This document shows positions 1 through 6,746 of a DNA stretch of 11,287 bases, in pieces. A model generated the notes under the pieces. It worked only from the letters and a program-made list of their open reading frames with translations, made no database searches and was not told the DNA's origin. The stretch is from NCBI GenBank assembly GCA_029567025.1, contig JAKQLT010000096.1, positions 1 to 11,287 of the forward strand, given 5' to 3'. Made by a program: the position numbers and the translations under genes. The DNA comes from Candidatus Omnitrophota bacterium (GTDB lineage Bacteria > Omnitrophota > Gorgyraeia > Zapsychrales > Zapsychraceae). Within the stretch, counting starts at the first letter, position 1. Each line of letters starts with the position of its first letter.

Positions 1-261
1 TATGAACCGGTTTGGGCGATTGGCACAGGAAAAACCGCGACTCCTGACCAAGCCCAGGAAGCGCATCAATATATTCGAGGGCTTTTGGCAAAATTATTTA
101 ATAAAGAAGTGGCAGATGTCGTTCGTATTCAATACGGCGGAAGCGTTAAACCAGATAATATTAAAGAACTTATGGCGCAACCTGATCTGGATGGGGCTTT
201 GGTCGGTGGAGCCAGTTTAAAGAGCGATTCTTTTGTCGCAATCGTGAAAGGGTCCTTTTAA
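1..261 (+). CDS. tpiA: Triosephosphate isomerase, C-terminal part (5' end outside window)
   Basis: This is the last 86 codons of triosephosphate isomerase, read in frame 1 from the first base and ending at TAA 259-261. The enzyme interconverts dihydroxyacetone phosphate and glyceraldehyde 3-phosphate in glycolysis and gluconeogenesis, in the cytosol. Residues 2-10 of the visible part read EPVWAIGTG. This is the family active-site segment: its Glu is the catalytic base and the following residues form the mobile loop 6. Further on are YGGSVKPDN and VGGASL, the two glycine-rich loops that bind the substrate phosphate. About two thirds of a usual 250-residue protein is missing because the window begins inside the gene; the visible part shows no damage. 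The gene is followed 58 bases later by secG. A 72-codon open frame at 2-220 overlaps it in another frame and is a shadow. Confidence 0.96.
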   Translation, partial: YEPVWAIGTGKTATPDQAQEAHQYIRGLLAKLFNKEVADVVRIQYGGSVKPDNIKELMAQPDLDGALVGGASLKSDSFVAIVKGSF

Positions 262-285
262 TAATTTATTTATTCTGTAATTTTT

Positions 286-304
286 TGTGAAACCAGAAAT
301 CACA
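286..304. repeat. Short inverted repeat TGTGA-N9-TCACA upstream of secG
   Basis: Two perfect 5-base arms (286-290 and 300-304) flank a 9-base centre in the tpiA-secG gap, ending 15 bases before the secG ATG. It could be a small operator or a 5-bp hairpin just upstream of the ribosome binding site. The half-sites resemble those of CRP/FNR-type sites, but the 9-base spacing is not the 6 (CRP) or 4 (FNR) expected, so I do not assign a regulator. Chance occurrence is possible. Confidence 0.25.
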
Positions 305-319
305 TAAAGAAAGGATGTT

Positions 320-691
320 ATGATAGGTTTTATTACTTTTATTCATGTAATTGTTTCTGTTTTATTAATTACTGTTGTTTTGATGCAATCTGGCCGTGGC
401 GGTGGACTCACAGAGGCCTTTTCATCAGCCGAGAATTTTTTTGGCGCAAAAACAAATGAGGTTTTGATCAAAGGGACGACTATTTTAGCAACAATCTTTA
501 TTATTACGTGCTTAAGTTTGGCGTATTTTTCATCGAAACGAGACCAATCTCTGATGGCGAATGTTGCGGCTAAACAGAAACAATCACAGTCTTTAGATCA
601 AATGGCTCAGCCATTGTCTGAAGAAAAAACAGAAACACAAGATACTACGGCGTCTTTACCAATTGAAGAACCCGCCCCGGTGTCTAAATAA
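320..691 (+). CDS. secG: Preprotein translocase subunit SecG
   Basis: SecG is the small accessory subunit of the SecYEG translocon in the inner membrane, which assists SecA-driven protein export. The 123-residue product has the expected two hydrophobic segments, about residues 3-22 and 51-71. Between them is the family hallmark loop VLMQSGRGGGLTEAF, then GAKTNEVLIKGTT. The C-terminal region (about 75-123) is a polar tail rich in Gln, Glu and Thr that ends in a Pro-rich stretch. Such tails are variable in this family. The ATG is supported by an AAAGGA ribosome binding site about 6 bases upstream. Position directly after tpiA matches a gene order seen in many bacteria, and co-transcription with tpiA is likely because I see no convincing terminator in the 58-base gap. 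Confidence 0.96.
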   Translation: MIGFITFIHVIVSVLLITVVLMQSGRGGGLTEAFSSAENFFGAKTNEVLIKGTTILATIFIITCLSLAYFSSKRDQSLMANVAAKQKQSQSLDQMAQPLSEEKTETQDTTASLPIEEPAPVSK

Positions 692-695
692 ACAT

Positions 696-728
696 AATAA
701 GAAGCAATAGAAAATAGGCTTTTTTATT
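696..728 (+). promoter_or_regulatory. Weak AT-rich hairpin between secG and the transporter operon
   Basis: AATAA (696-700) and AAGC (702-705) can pair with GCTT (718-721) and TTATT (724-728), leaving a 1x2 internal loop and a 12-base terminal loop. The T-rich 3' arm could let it act as a leaky terminator or attenuator between secG and the binding-protein gene. It also lies exactly where a ribosome binding site for the GTG start at 733 would be expected. The stem is AT-rich and imperfect, so stability is doubtful. Confidence 0.2.
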
Positions 729-732
729 TCTT

Positions 733-2439
733 GTGAGAACATTTACTCGTTTATTATTGTTTCTTTCCTTTTTTCTTTTTGTTTCGCCTGCCAGTTTTTC
801 TAAAAATTTTTCTCCCTACGGCGGCACAATTGTTTTATCCACTACGTCTGACCCAAAATCTTTTAACGATATTATCGCGAAAGAAACATCTACAACTGCG
901 GTCACAAGTCTTATTTTCGAAGGATTAACAACTGTTAACGCGTTTAATCTAAAAGTTGAGCCGAATTTAGCTAAAAGCTGGACTATTAGCGAAGATGGTT
1001 TGACGTGGACTTTTTATTTAAGAAAGGATGTTTTATGGAATGACGGAGTGCCTTTTAGCGCGGATGATGTAGTCTTTACTTTTAATTCTCTTATTTATAA
1101 TGATGAAATTCCAAGTTCCTCTCGAGATATTTTTACGATTGATGGAAAAAAGTTTGATATCAAGAAAATAGATGATGGGACTGTTCAATTTATATTACCG
1201 GTGAAATTTGCGCCTTTTTTAAGAAGCATGGGGCAATCGATTCTTCCCAAACATAAATTAGAAGAAGTTGTTAAGAATAAAAAATTTAATTTTACTTGGG
1301 GCATTGATACAAATCCTTACGAAATTGTCGGGACAGGGCCGTTTCAATTAGTTGCGTATAAACCAGGCGAGCGGCTTGTGTTTAAAAGCAATCCTTATTA
1401 TTGGAAAAAATCTGCCCAAGGACAGAAATTACCTTTTTTGGAAAAGATTGTTTATTTAATTGTTCAAAATCCTGAAACAGCTCTTTTAAAATTTATTGAC
1501 GGAGAGTTGGATTATTATGCGTTGTCAGGAAAAGATTTTCCGCTTTTGAAACCTCAAGAAAAGAAAAATAATTTTACGATTTTTGAGACCGGTCCGTCAT
1601 TTGGAACGAATTTTATTGTTTTTAATCAGAATTTAGGTGTAAACGAGAAGACGCAAAAACCTTTTGTCGAAGAAAAGAAATTAAAATGGTTTACAAACGT
1701 CTCTTTTCGTCAAGCCGTGTCCCATGCGATTGATAGAAAAAAAATCATAGAAATTTTAAATAATGGTTTAGGTTTTGAACAGTATTCCCCTATCAGTCAG
1801 GCAGATGGTTTCTGGTATAATCCGGACGTTAAGACGTACGGTTATGATTTGGATCGCGCAAGAAGAATTTTAAAAGAAGCAGGATTTGAAGATAGAAATA
1901 AGGACGGTATTATTGAAGATTCCGATGGAAGTCCTGTTGAGTTTAATCTTTACACGAATTCGGGCGCTATCGAGCGTATTCAGATTGCGGGTATTATTAT
2001 TCATGATCTTGAAAAGTTAGGAATGAAGGTCAATTTTAAGATTTTAGAGTTTAATGCCTTGGTAAGTAAATTGACGAGCACATTCGATTGGGACGCTATT
2101 CTTTTGGGATTAACCGGGGGCGGGGCAGACCCGCATTTTGGACAGAATGTTTGGATAAGTAGCGGGCAACTTCATATGTGGTATCCTCGTCAGAAAGAAC
2201 CGGCAACTCATTGGGAAAGACGTATTGATGAGATTTTTAGCGAGGCGGTTAAAGAGCTTAATGAGGAGACGCGAAAAAAACTTTATGACGAATTCCAGAT
2301 GATTGTGTCTGAACAAGTCCCATTGATTTATACAGTATTAACCAGCAATATTTTTGCGGTTAGAAATAAGTTTGGAAATTTAAAACCAACTAATTACGGC
2401 GGACCGTTTCATAATATTGAGGAAATTTATATAAAATAA
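733..2439 (+). CDS. Periplasmic solute-binding protein of a peptide-type ABC importer (SBP family 5)
   Basis: This 568-residue protein is an extracellular solute-binding protein of the OppA/DppA family (SBP_bac_5), which captures oligopeptides, dipeptides or related solutes and delivers them to the permeases. Residues 1-24 form a signal peptide: MRTFTR, a Leu/Phe-rich core, then a small-residue region ending near SFS. No cysteine follows, so it is not a lipoprotein and should be soluble in a periplasm. Family features in order are the YGGT start of the mature domain, SFNDI, the VEPNLAKSWTISEDGLTWTF block with ADDVVFTFNSL, HAIDRKKII near residue 330, and DLDRARRILKEAGF. An EF-hand-like loop (DRNKDGIIEDSD) lies at residues 387-398. 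The GTG at 733 is chosen because an in-frame stop lies at 715-717 and the next start would lose the charged n-region. No good ribosome binding site precedes it. The first permease gene follows 31 bases later. The substrate cannot be told from sequence. Confidence 0.92.
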   Translation: MRTFTRLLLFLSFFLFVSPASFSKNFSPYGGTIVLSTTSDPKSFNDIIAKETSTTAVTSLIFEGLTTVNAFNLKVEPNLAKSWTISEDGLTWTFYLRKDVLWNDGVPFSADDVVFTFNSLIYNDEIPSSSRDIFTIDGKKFDIKKIDDGTVQFILPVKFAPFLRSMGQSILPKHKLEEVVKNKKFNFTWGIDTNPYEIVGTGPFQLVAYKPGERLVFKSNPYYWKKSAQGQKLPFLEKIVYLIVQNPETALLKFIDGELDYYALSGKDFPLLKPQEKKNNFTIFETGPSFGTNFIVFNQNLGVNEKTQKPFVEEKKLKWFTNVSFRQAVSHAIDRKKIIEILNNGLGFEQYSPISQADGFWYNPDVKTYGYDLDRARRILKEAGFEDRNKDGIIEDSDGSPVEFNLYTNSGAIERIQIAGIIIHDLEKLGMKVNFKILEFNALVSKLTSTFDWDAILLGLTGGGADPHFGQNVWISSGQLHMWYPRQKEPATHWERRIDEIFSEAVKELNEETRKKLYDEFQMIVSEQVPLIYTVLTSNIFAVRNKFGNLKPTNYGGPFHNIEEIYIK

Positions 2440-2470
2440 TTTTCTTACTCTATAGTTTTTCGTTTACATT

Positions 2471-3433
2471 ATGTTTAAATATATTTTAAAACGTATTATT
2501 GTTGCGATACCTCTTTTATTAGCCATGTCTTTATTGACTTTTTGGTTGATGGAAAAAACGCCGGGAAATTTTTTTGATAGCTTAAAACTTGATCCGCAAA
2601 TTTCCCAAGAAACGATTGTACGTTATGAACATCTTTACCAATTGGATAAGCCGATGTTGTATCGTTATTTGATATGGCTTAAAAATTTATTGACAGGAGA
2701 GTGGGGGTATTCTTTTTTTTATAATGTTCCTGTTTCGCGTGTTTTAGGCCCGAGGATTTTTAATACGTTTATTTTATCTTTATCGAGTTTATTGGTTACA
2801 TGGCTTTTCGCTATCCCTTTAGGGATTTGGGCCGCGGTTAGGCGTAATAAATGGGTTGATAAGATTTTGTCTTTTTTATCTTTTTCAGCGCTTTCTATGC
2901 CCAGTTTCTTTTTAGCGATGTTGCTTCTTTATATGGTTAGCTATACGGGATTATTACCGTTGGGCGGGATGCGTAGCGCGCATTATGATGATTTAGGATT
3001 TTTTCCTAAAGTGATAGATCTTCTTAAACATTTAATTATTCCGACAATTGTTATTTCTTTAGGCTCTATAGCCGCGCTTCAACGTATCATGCGCGGGAAT
3101 ATTTTAGAAGTTTTGCGGCAGCAATATATTTTAACAGCGCGTGCGAAAGGATTACCCGAGCATATTGTCTTTTATCGTCATGCGTTACGCAACGCCATTA
3201 ATCCTCTTATTACGTTATTCGGTTATGAATTGTCAGGTCTTTTAGGAGGCGCGGCTTTAACAGAAATTATGTGTAATTGGCCGGGATTAGGGTCATTGAT
3301 GTTGACAGCGGTGCGGTCGAAAGATGTTTATTTAGTGATGGCCAGTATGCTGATGGGCGGTATTTTATTATTGTTAGGAAATTTAATAGCAGATATTTTG
3401 CTGGCGTTTTCTGATCCAAGAATCAGGTTATAA
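2471..3433 (+). CDS. ABC importer permease, OppB/DppB type
   Basis: This is an integral inner-membrane subunit of the peptide-type importer, forming half of the translocation channel. The 320-residue length is typical of DppB/OppB. The N-terminus (MFKYILKRIIVAIPLLLAMS) begins TM1 as usual for the family. It is followed by a periplasmic loop containing LDKPMLYRYLIWLKNLLTGEWGYSF, which matches the family pattern of a short amphipathic stretch before GDLGxS. Further membrane segments lie near residues 100-122, 133-160, 185-205, 245-262 and 285-310. The ATPase-coupling EAA motif is at about residues 222-241 (TARAKGLPEH, then YRHALRNA). The last residues, FSDPRIRL, match the conserved DPR ending. 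The ATG has no visible Shine-Dalgarno sequence, so translation may depend on the preceding gene or on an unstructured AT-rich leader. Confidence 0.94.
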   Translation: MFKYILKRIIVAIPLLLAMSLLTFWLMEKTPGNFFDSLKLDPQISQETIVRYEHLYQLDKPMLYRYLIWLKNLLTGEWGYSFFYNVPVSRVLGPRIFNTFILSLSSLLVTWLFAIPLGIWAAVRRNKWVDKILSFLSFSALSMPSFFLAMLLLYMVSYTGLLPLGGMRSAHYDDLGFFPKVIDLLKHLIIPTIVISLGSIAALQRIMRGNILEVLRQQYILTARAKGLPEHIVFYRHALRNAINPLITLFGYELSGLLGGAALTEIMCNWPGLGSLMLTAVRSKDVYLVMASMLMGGILLLLGNLIADILLAFSDPRIRL

Positions 3434-3475
3434 ACTGTAAATGAAGTGTATAGGTTCGTTTAGGCAGGATGAAAA

Positions 3476-4570
3476 ATGAATAAAGATAAACATTATAGTC
3501 CGTTTCAATTAGCGTTGGATAGTTTTAAGAAATCAAAACGAGGAGGTTTTTTTCTTCGGCTGTTGATTTTTCTTTACGGGGCGGCTTTTTTTGCTGATTT
3601 TATCGCTCCGTATAGTTATCAAGAGGAAGCACGACAACATTCTTATGCCCCTCCGACAAAAATTCATATGATTGATCAAGGCCGTTTAACGAGACCTTTT
3701 GTTTATGCCCAGTCTTTGAGTTTTAATGAAAATCACGAGAGGGTTTATAGGGAGGATAAATCGCAGAGATATTCTTTAAGATTATTTGTGCCAACCCAGA
3801 AATATTTTATTCTTGGCATTATTCCTTCGATGACGCGGTTGTGGGGCGTAGATGTTCCGGGAAAAATTTATCTGTTTGGGACTGATTCCAGAGGGCGAGA
3901 TATTTTTTCGCGTTTGTTATATGGGGCGAGGATTTCTTTATCCATAGGCCTTATTGGGGTTTTGATTTCTTTTGGATTGGGATTATTAGTCGGAGGCATT
4001 GCCGGTTATTATGGAGGGATTGTAGATAATATCTTGATGCGTCTTTGCGAAATGTTTATGATGGTGCCAGGATTTTATCTGATGCTTGCGCTTCGCTCAG
4101 TCGTTCCGGATAATTTTAATTCTTATCAAGTTTATTTATCGATTGTCGTCATTCTTTCTTTTATTGGTTGGGCGGGCTTAGCGCGTATTATTCGCGGAAT
4201 GAGTTTAACTTTAAAAGAACGCGAATATGTTTTAGCCGCGAAAATGTTAGGATTGTCTGATTTTAAAATTATTATCCGCCATATTTTACCGCATACCTTG
4301 TCCTATTCGATTGTCGCTATTATGCTGTCCATTCCTGGTTATATTTTAGGCGAGGCCGCTTTAAGTTTAATTGGATTAGGGATTCAAGACCCGCTCGCGA
4401 GTTGGGGGAATATGTTGTCCGAGGCCATGAGTATCGCGCATATTCAGCTTCATCCATGGGTTTTAATGCCAGGTTTTTTTATTTTTATGACAGTTATGAG
4501 TTTTAATATTGTAGGAGACGTTTTACGCGATTGTTTTGATCCATTATTAAAAGGAATTAAAGAATCATGA
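3476..4570 (+). CDS. ABC importer permease, OppC/DppC type, with enlarged extracytoplasmic insertion
   Basis: This is the second channel-forming permease, partner of the product at 2471-3433. At 364 residues it is longer than ordinary DppC (about 300). The extra length lies between TM1 (about 26-45) and the conserved GTDSRGRDIFSRLLYG segment starting at residue 135, giving an extracytoplasmic region of about 90 residues containing HSYAPPTKIH and RLFVPTQKY. I recall similar insertions in some OppC/YejE-like permeases, so this is a subfamily trait rather than a fusion. The EAA coupling loop is at residues 254-259 (AAKMLG) with IRHILPH following. GEAALSLIGLG and the C-terminal DPLL are family-typical. 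An AGGA ribosome binding site (3466-3469) is 6 bases before the ATG. The stop overlaps the start of the first ATPase gene (ATGA), which indicates translational coupling. Confidence 0.93.
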   Translation: MNKDKHYSPFQLALDSFKKSKRGGFFLRLLIFLYGAAFFADFIAPYSYQEEARQHSYAPPTKIHMIDQGRLTRPFVYAQSLSFNENHERVYREDKSQRYSLRLFVPTQKYFILGIIPSMTRLWGVDVPGKIYLFGTDSRGRDIFSRLLYGARISLSIGLIGVLISFGLGLLVGGIAGYYGGIVDNILMRLCEMFMMVPGFYLMLALRSVVPDNFNSYQVYLSIVVILSFIGWAGLARIIRGMSLTLKEREYVLAAKMLGLSDFKIIIRHILPHTLSYSIVAIMLSIPGYILGEAALSLIGLGIQDPLASWGNMLSEAMSIAHIQLHPWVLMPGFFIFMTVMSFNIVGDVLRDCFDPLLKGIKES

Positions 4571-5349
4571 ACACTACGTTAGTGACTATTAAAGATCTGA
4601 CTGTTTCTGTTAAAGACGGTAATCAAAAGAAATATCTTATTGAGCAGATTAATTTTGACATTATCCAAGAGCATATTGTTTCTTTAGTTGGGGAGTCTGG
4701 AAGCGGAAAAACAACGACGGCTCTTTGTTTGGGGCGACTTTTATCTTTAGCGCTTACGATTGAATCCGGAAAAATAATTTTTAATGGGCAAGATTTTTTA
4801 ACGCTTACAGAGAAACAATTGCAACAATTTCGAGGCGCAGAAATCGGTTTTATTTTTCAAGAGCCGTTATATGCTTTTAATCCGCTTTTAACCATTGGTT
4901 TTCAAATAGAAGAGGTTTTAATCGCCCATAGCGATAGGAATCGAAAACAAAGACAGTCTCGCGTTTTAGAACTTTTAGATATGGTGAGGATTTCGGATCC
5001 TATGCGAGTTTTTAGAAGTTATCCGCATCAATTAAGCGGAGGCATGCGCCAGCGCGCGATGATAGCTCAGGCGATTGCGGCTTCTCCGAAACTTATTATT
5101 GCTGATGAACCGACGAGTAATTTAGACGTTACCTTACAAGCCGAGATTATCGAATTGTTTCAAGAATTAAATCAGAAATTACATCTTGCAATACTTCTTA
5201 TCACGCACGATTTGGGACTTGTCAGGCATTTGTCTGATGATCTTGTTGTGATGAAATCGGGGCGTATTGTTGAAAAAGGCCGGACAAAAGATGTTTTAGC
5301 CATGCCAAGGCATTCTTATACGCAAGAACTTTTAGAAGCTACTCATTGA
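4567..5349 (+). CDS. ABC importer ATP-binding protein, OppD/DppD type (short form)
   Basis: This is one of two cytoplasmic ATPases that power the importer. All nucleotide-binding motifs are intact: Walker A GESGSGKT at residues 42-49, Q-loop Gln98 in FIFQEP, ABC signature LSGGMRQR at 156-163, Walker B with ADEP at 179-182 followed by TSNLDV, and the H-loop His214 in THDLG. At 260 residues it is shorter than usual OppD/DppD (about 320-335). It stops right after the HSYTQELLEA block, so the C-terminal oligopeptide-transporter extension is absent. The ending is a normal stop with a neighbouring gene 6 bases later, so this looks like a natural short form and not a truncation. The start overlaps the preceding permease stop by 4 bases; AAGGA at 4551-4555 is a distant ribosome binding site. 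Confidence 0.94.
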   Translation: MNTTLVTIKDLTVSVKDGNQKKYLIEQINFDIIQEHIVSLVGESGSGKTTTALCLGRLLSLALTIESGKIIFNGQDFLTLTEKQLQQFRGAEIGFIFQEPLYAFNPLLTIGFQIEEVLIAHSDRNRKQRQSRVLELLDMVRISDPMRVFRSYPHQLSGGMRQRAMIAQAIAASPKLIIADEPTSNLDVTLQAEIIELFQELNQKLHLAILLITHDLGLVRHLSDDLVVMKSGRIVEKGRTKDVLAMPRHSYTQELLEATH

Positions 5350-5355
5350 TAAATT

Positions 5356-6192
5356 ATGTTATTGGAATTAAAAAATATAAAAAAATATTTTTCTGTTGGA
5401 AAAACAACAGTCAAAGCAGTTGATGATATTTCATTGGCGCTTTCAAAAAAAGAACATTTAGGTTTAGTCGGCGAATCAGGGTGCGGTAAAACAACGTTAG
5501 CCAAAATTATTTTAAAGTTGCTTAAATCGGATGCGGGAGAAATATTTTTTTCTCAAGAGAATATGACGTATCCATCAAGAGATCGTTTGAGGGATTATCG
5601 GCAAAAGGTTCAGATGGTTTTTCAAGATCCGTATAGCAGTTTAGACCCCAGATTTACCATAAGAAATATTTTAAATGAGGCTTTAGAAGGAAAAAAGACT
5701 GATAAGGGAGAAAATCATTTAGATGAAATTCTGACAGCTGTTCAATTGCCGTCAAGCATTCTTTATCGTTATCCTCATGAGTTGAGTGGAGGAGAGCGTC
5801 AGCGTGTCGCCATAGCCCGTGCTTTATTGGTAAAGCCCCAACTACTTATTTTAGATGAGGCGGTTTCCTCTTTAGATGTTATTATTCAAAAACAGATTTT
5901 AATGCTTTTAAAAGGTTTAACAAATGAATTTGATTTGACATATTTGTTTATTTCTCATAATTTAAAAGCAGTTAAAAGAGTTTGTGATAAAATCGCTGTG
6001 ATGTATCAAGGGCGGATTGTGGAGTATGGATTTACTAATGCTATTTTGACCCGCCCACTACATTCTTATACCCAAAAACTTTTAAAAGCATCGATGGAGT
6101 ATCGGTCTGACAAAATAAAAATGAGTGATATTCATTTCAAGTCTCATTTTGTTGAAGAAGAAAAAGGACATTTTGTCTTAAGGGCACTATGA
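5356..6192 (+). CDS. ABC importer ATP-binding protein, OppF/DppF type
   Basis: This is the second ATPase of the importer, expected to pair with the product at 4567-5349 on the cytoplasmic face. It has Walker A GESGCGKT at residues 39-46, Q-loop Gln90 in MVFQDPYSSLDP, signature LSGGERQR at 143-150, Walker B LDEA at 166-169 followed by VSSLDV, and H-loop His201 in ISHNL. The Ala after the catalytic Glu (usually Pro) and Asn after the H-loop His (usually Asp) are conservative variations; all catalytic residues remain. After HSYTQKLLKAS there is a tail of about 40 residues ending GHFVLRAL. The GHFV recalls the end of the usual C-terminal peptide-transporter extension, so the extension is shortened and not wholly lost. 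The ATG lies 6 bases after the previous stop with no clear ribosome binding site, so re-initiation is likely. The stop overlaps the nitroreductase start by 4 bases. Confidence 0.94.
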   Translation: MLLELKNIKKYFSVGKTTVKAVDDISLALSKKEHLGLVGESGCGKTTLAKIILKLLKSDAGEIFFSQENMTYPSRDRLRDYRQKVQMVFQDPYSSLDPRFTIRNILNEALEGKKTDKGENHLDEILTAVQLPSSILYRYPHELSGGERQRVAIARALLVKPQLLILDEAVSSLDVIIQKQILMLLKGLTNEFDLTYLFISHNLKAVKRVCDKIAVMYQGRIVEYGFTNAILTRPLHSYTQKLLKASMEYRSDKIKMSDIHFKSHFVEEEKGHFVLRAL

Positions 6193-6725
6193 GTTTTTTA
6201 GATTTAGTCAAAAAAAGAGTAAGTTGCCGTCGTTATTCGCAAGAGCCTGTTTTAGAAGAAAGTCTTGTGCGGTGTTTAGAGGCCGCGCGACTGGCGCCTT
6301 CGGCTTGTAATTCTCAACCGTGGCGATTTATTGTTATTAAAAATTGGGATTTAAAAAATAAAGTCGCTTCAGCCGCTTTTTCTGGGATTTATCAGATGAA
6401 TGCTTTTGCAAAAGATGCGCCGGTGTTGGTGGTTGTTTTACGGGAGTCTTCGAAATATGCGGCTCAAGTTGGCGGAACATTTCGAGGAATTCAATTTAGC
6501 TTGATTGATGAAGCGATTGCCTGCGAGCATTTTGTCCTTCAGGCCGCTGAAGAAGGATTGGGCTCATGTTGGATAGGATGGTTCAATGAGCGCGCGGTTA
6601 AGAAAACATTAAATCTTTCCTCAAAAGCTAAAATTGATATTATTATTAGTTTAGGATATCCGTTAGAACCTTTTTCAAAAGAAAAAATAAGAAAATCACT
6701 TGAGGAGATCAGTGAAGTACGATAA
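6189..6725 (+). CDS. Nitroreductase-family FMN-dependent oxidoreductase
   Basis: This is a small cytosolic flavoenzyme of the nitroreductase superfamily, typically a dimer using FMN and NAD(P)H to reduce nitro compounds, quinones or other acceptors. The natural substrate cannot be inferred. The N-terminal FMN phosphate motif is R10-V-S12-C-R14-R-Y16. APSACNSQPWRF spans residues 36-47 and is characteristic of one large subfamily. The C-terminal flavin region EGLGSCWIGWF includes G123-L-G and W128-I-G130. At 178 residues it is at the compact end of the family but not truncated. The ATG is preceded by AAGGG (6180-6184) and overlaps the stop of the ATPase gene (ATGA), so it belongs to the transporter message. 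Whether it acts on an imported solute or is merely co-located is unknown. Confidence 0.92.
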   Translation: MSFLDLVKKRVSCRRYSQEPVLEESLVRCLEAARLAPSACNSQPWRFIVIKNWDLKNKVASAAFSGIYQMNAFAKDAPVLVVVLRESSKYAAQVGGTFRGIQFSLIDEAIACEHFVLQAAEEGLGSCWIGWFNERAVKKTLNLSSKAKIDIIISLGYPLEPFSKEKIRKSLEEISEVR

Positions 6726-6746
6726 TAATTTTTTATAAGGATATTT

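Noticed and set aside
2..220. 72-codon open frame on the + strand at the window start
   Set aside because: It overlaps tpiA in another frame; the tpiA frame contains unmistakable active-site motifs.
663..690. Possible promoter TTGAAG-N16-TAAATA at the end of secG
   Set aside because: The match to consensus is poor in both boxes, and such matches are expected by chance in DNA this AT-rich.
2110..2316. 68-codon open frame on the - strand
   Set aside because: It lies wholly inside the binding-protein gene, has no recognisable features and is antisense to a well-supported coding frame.
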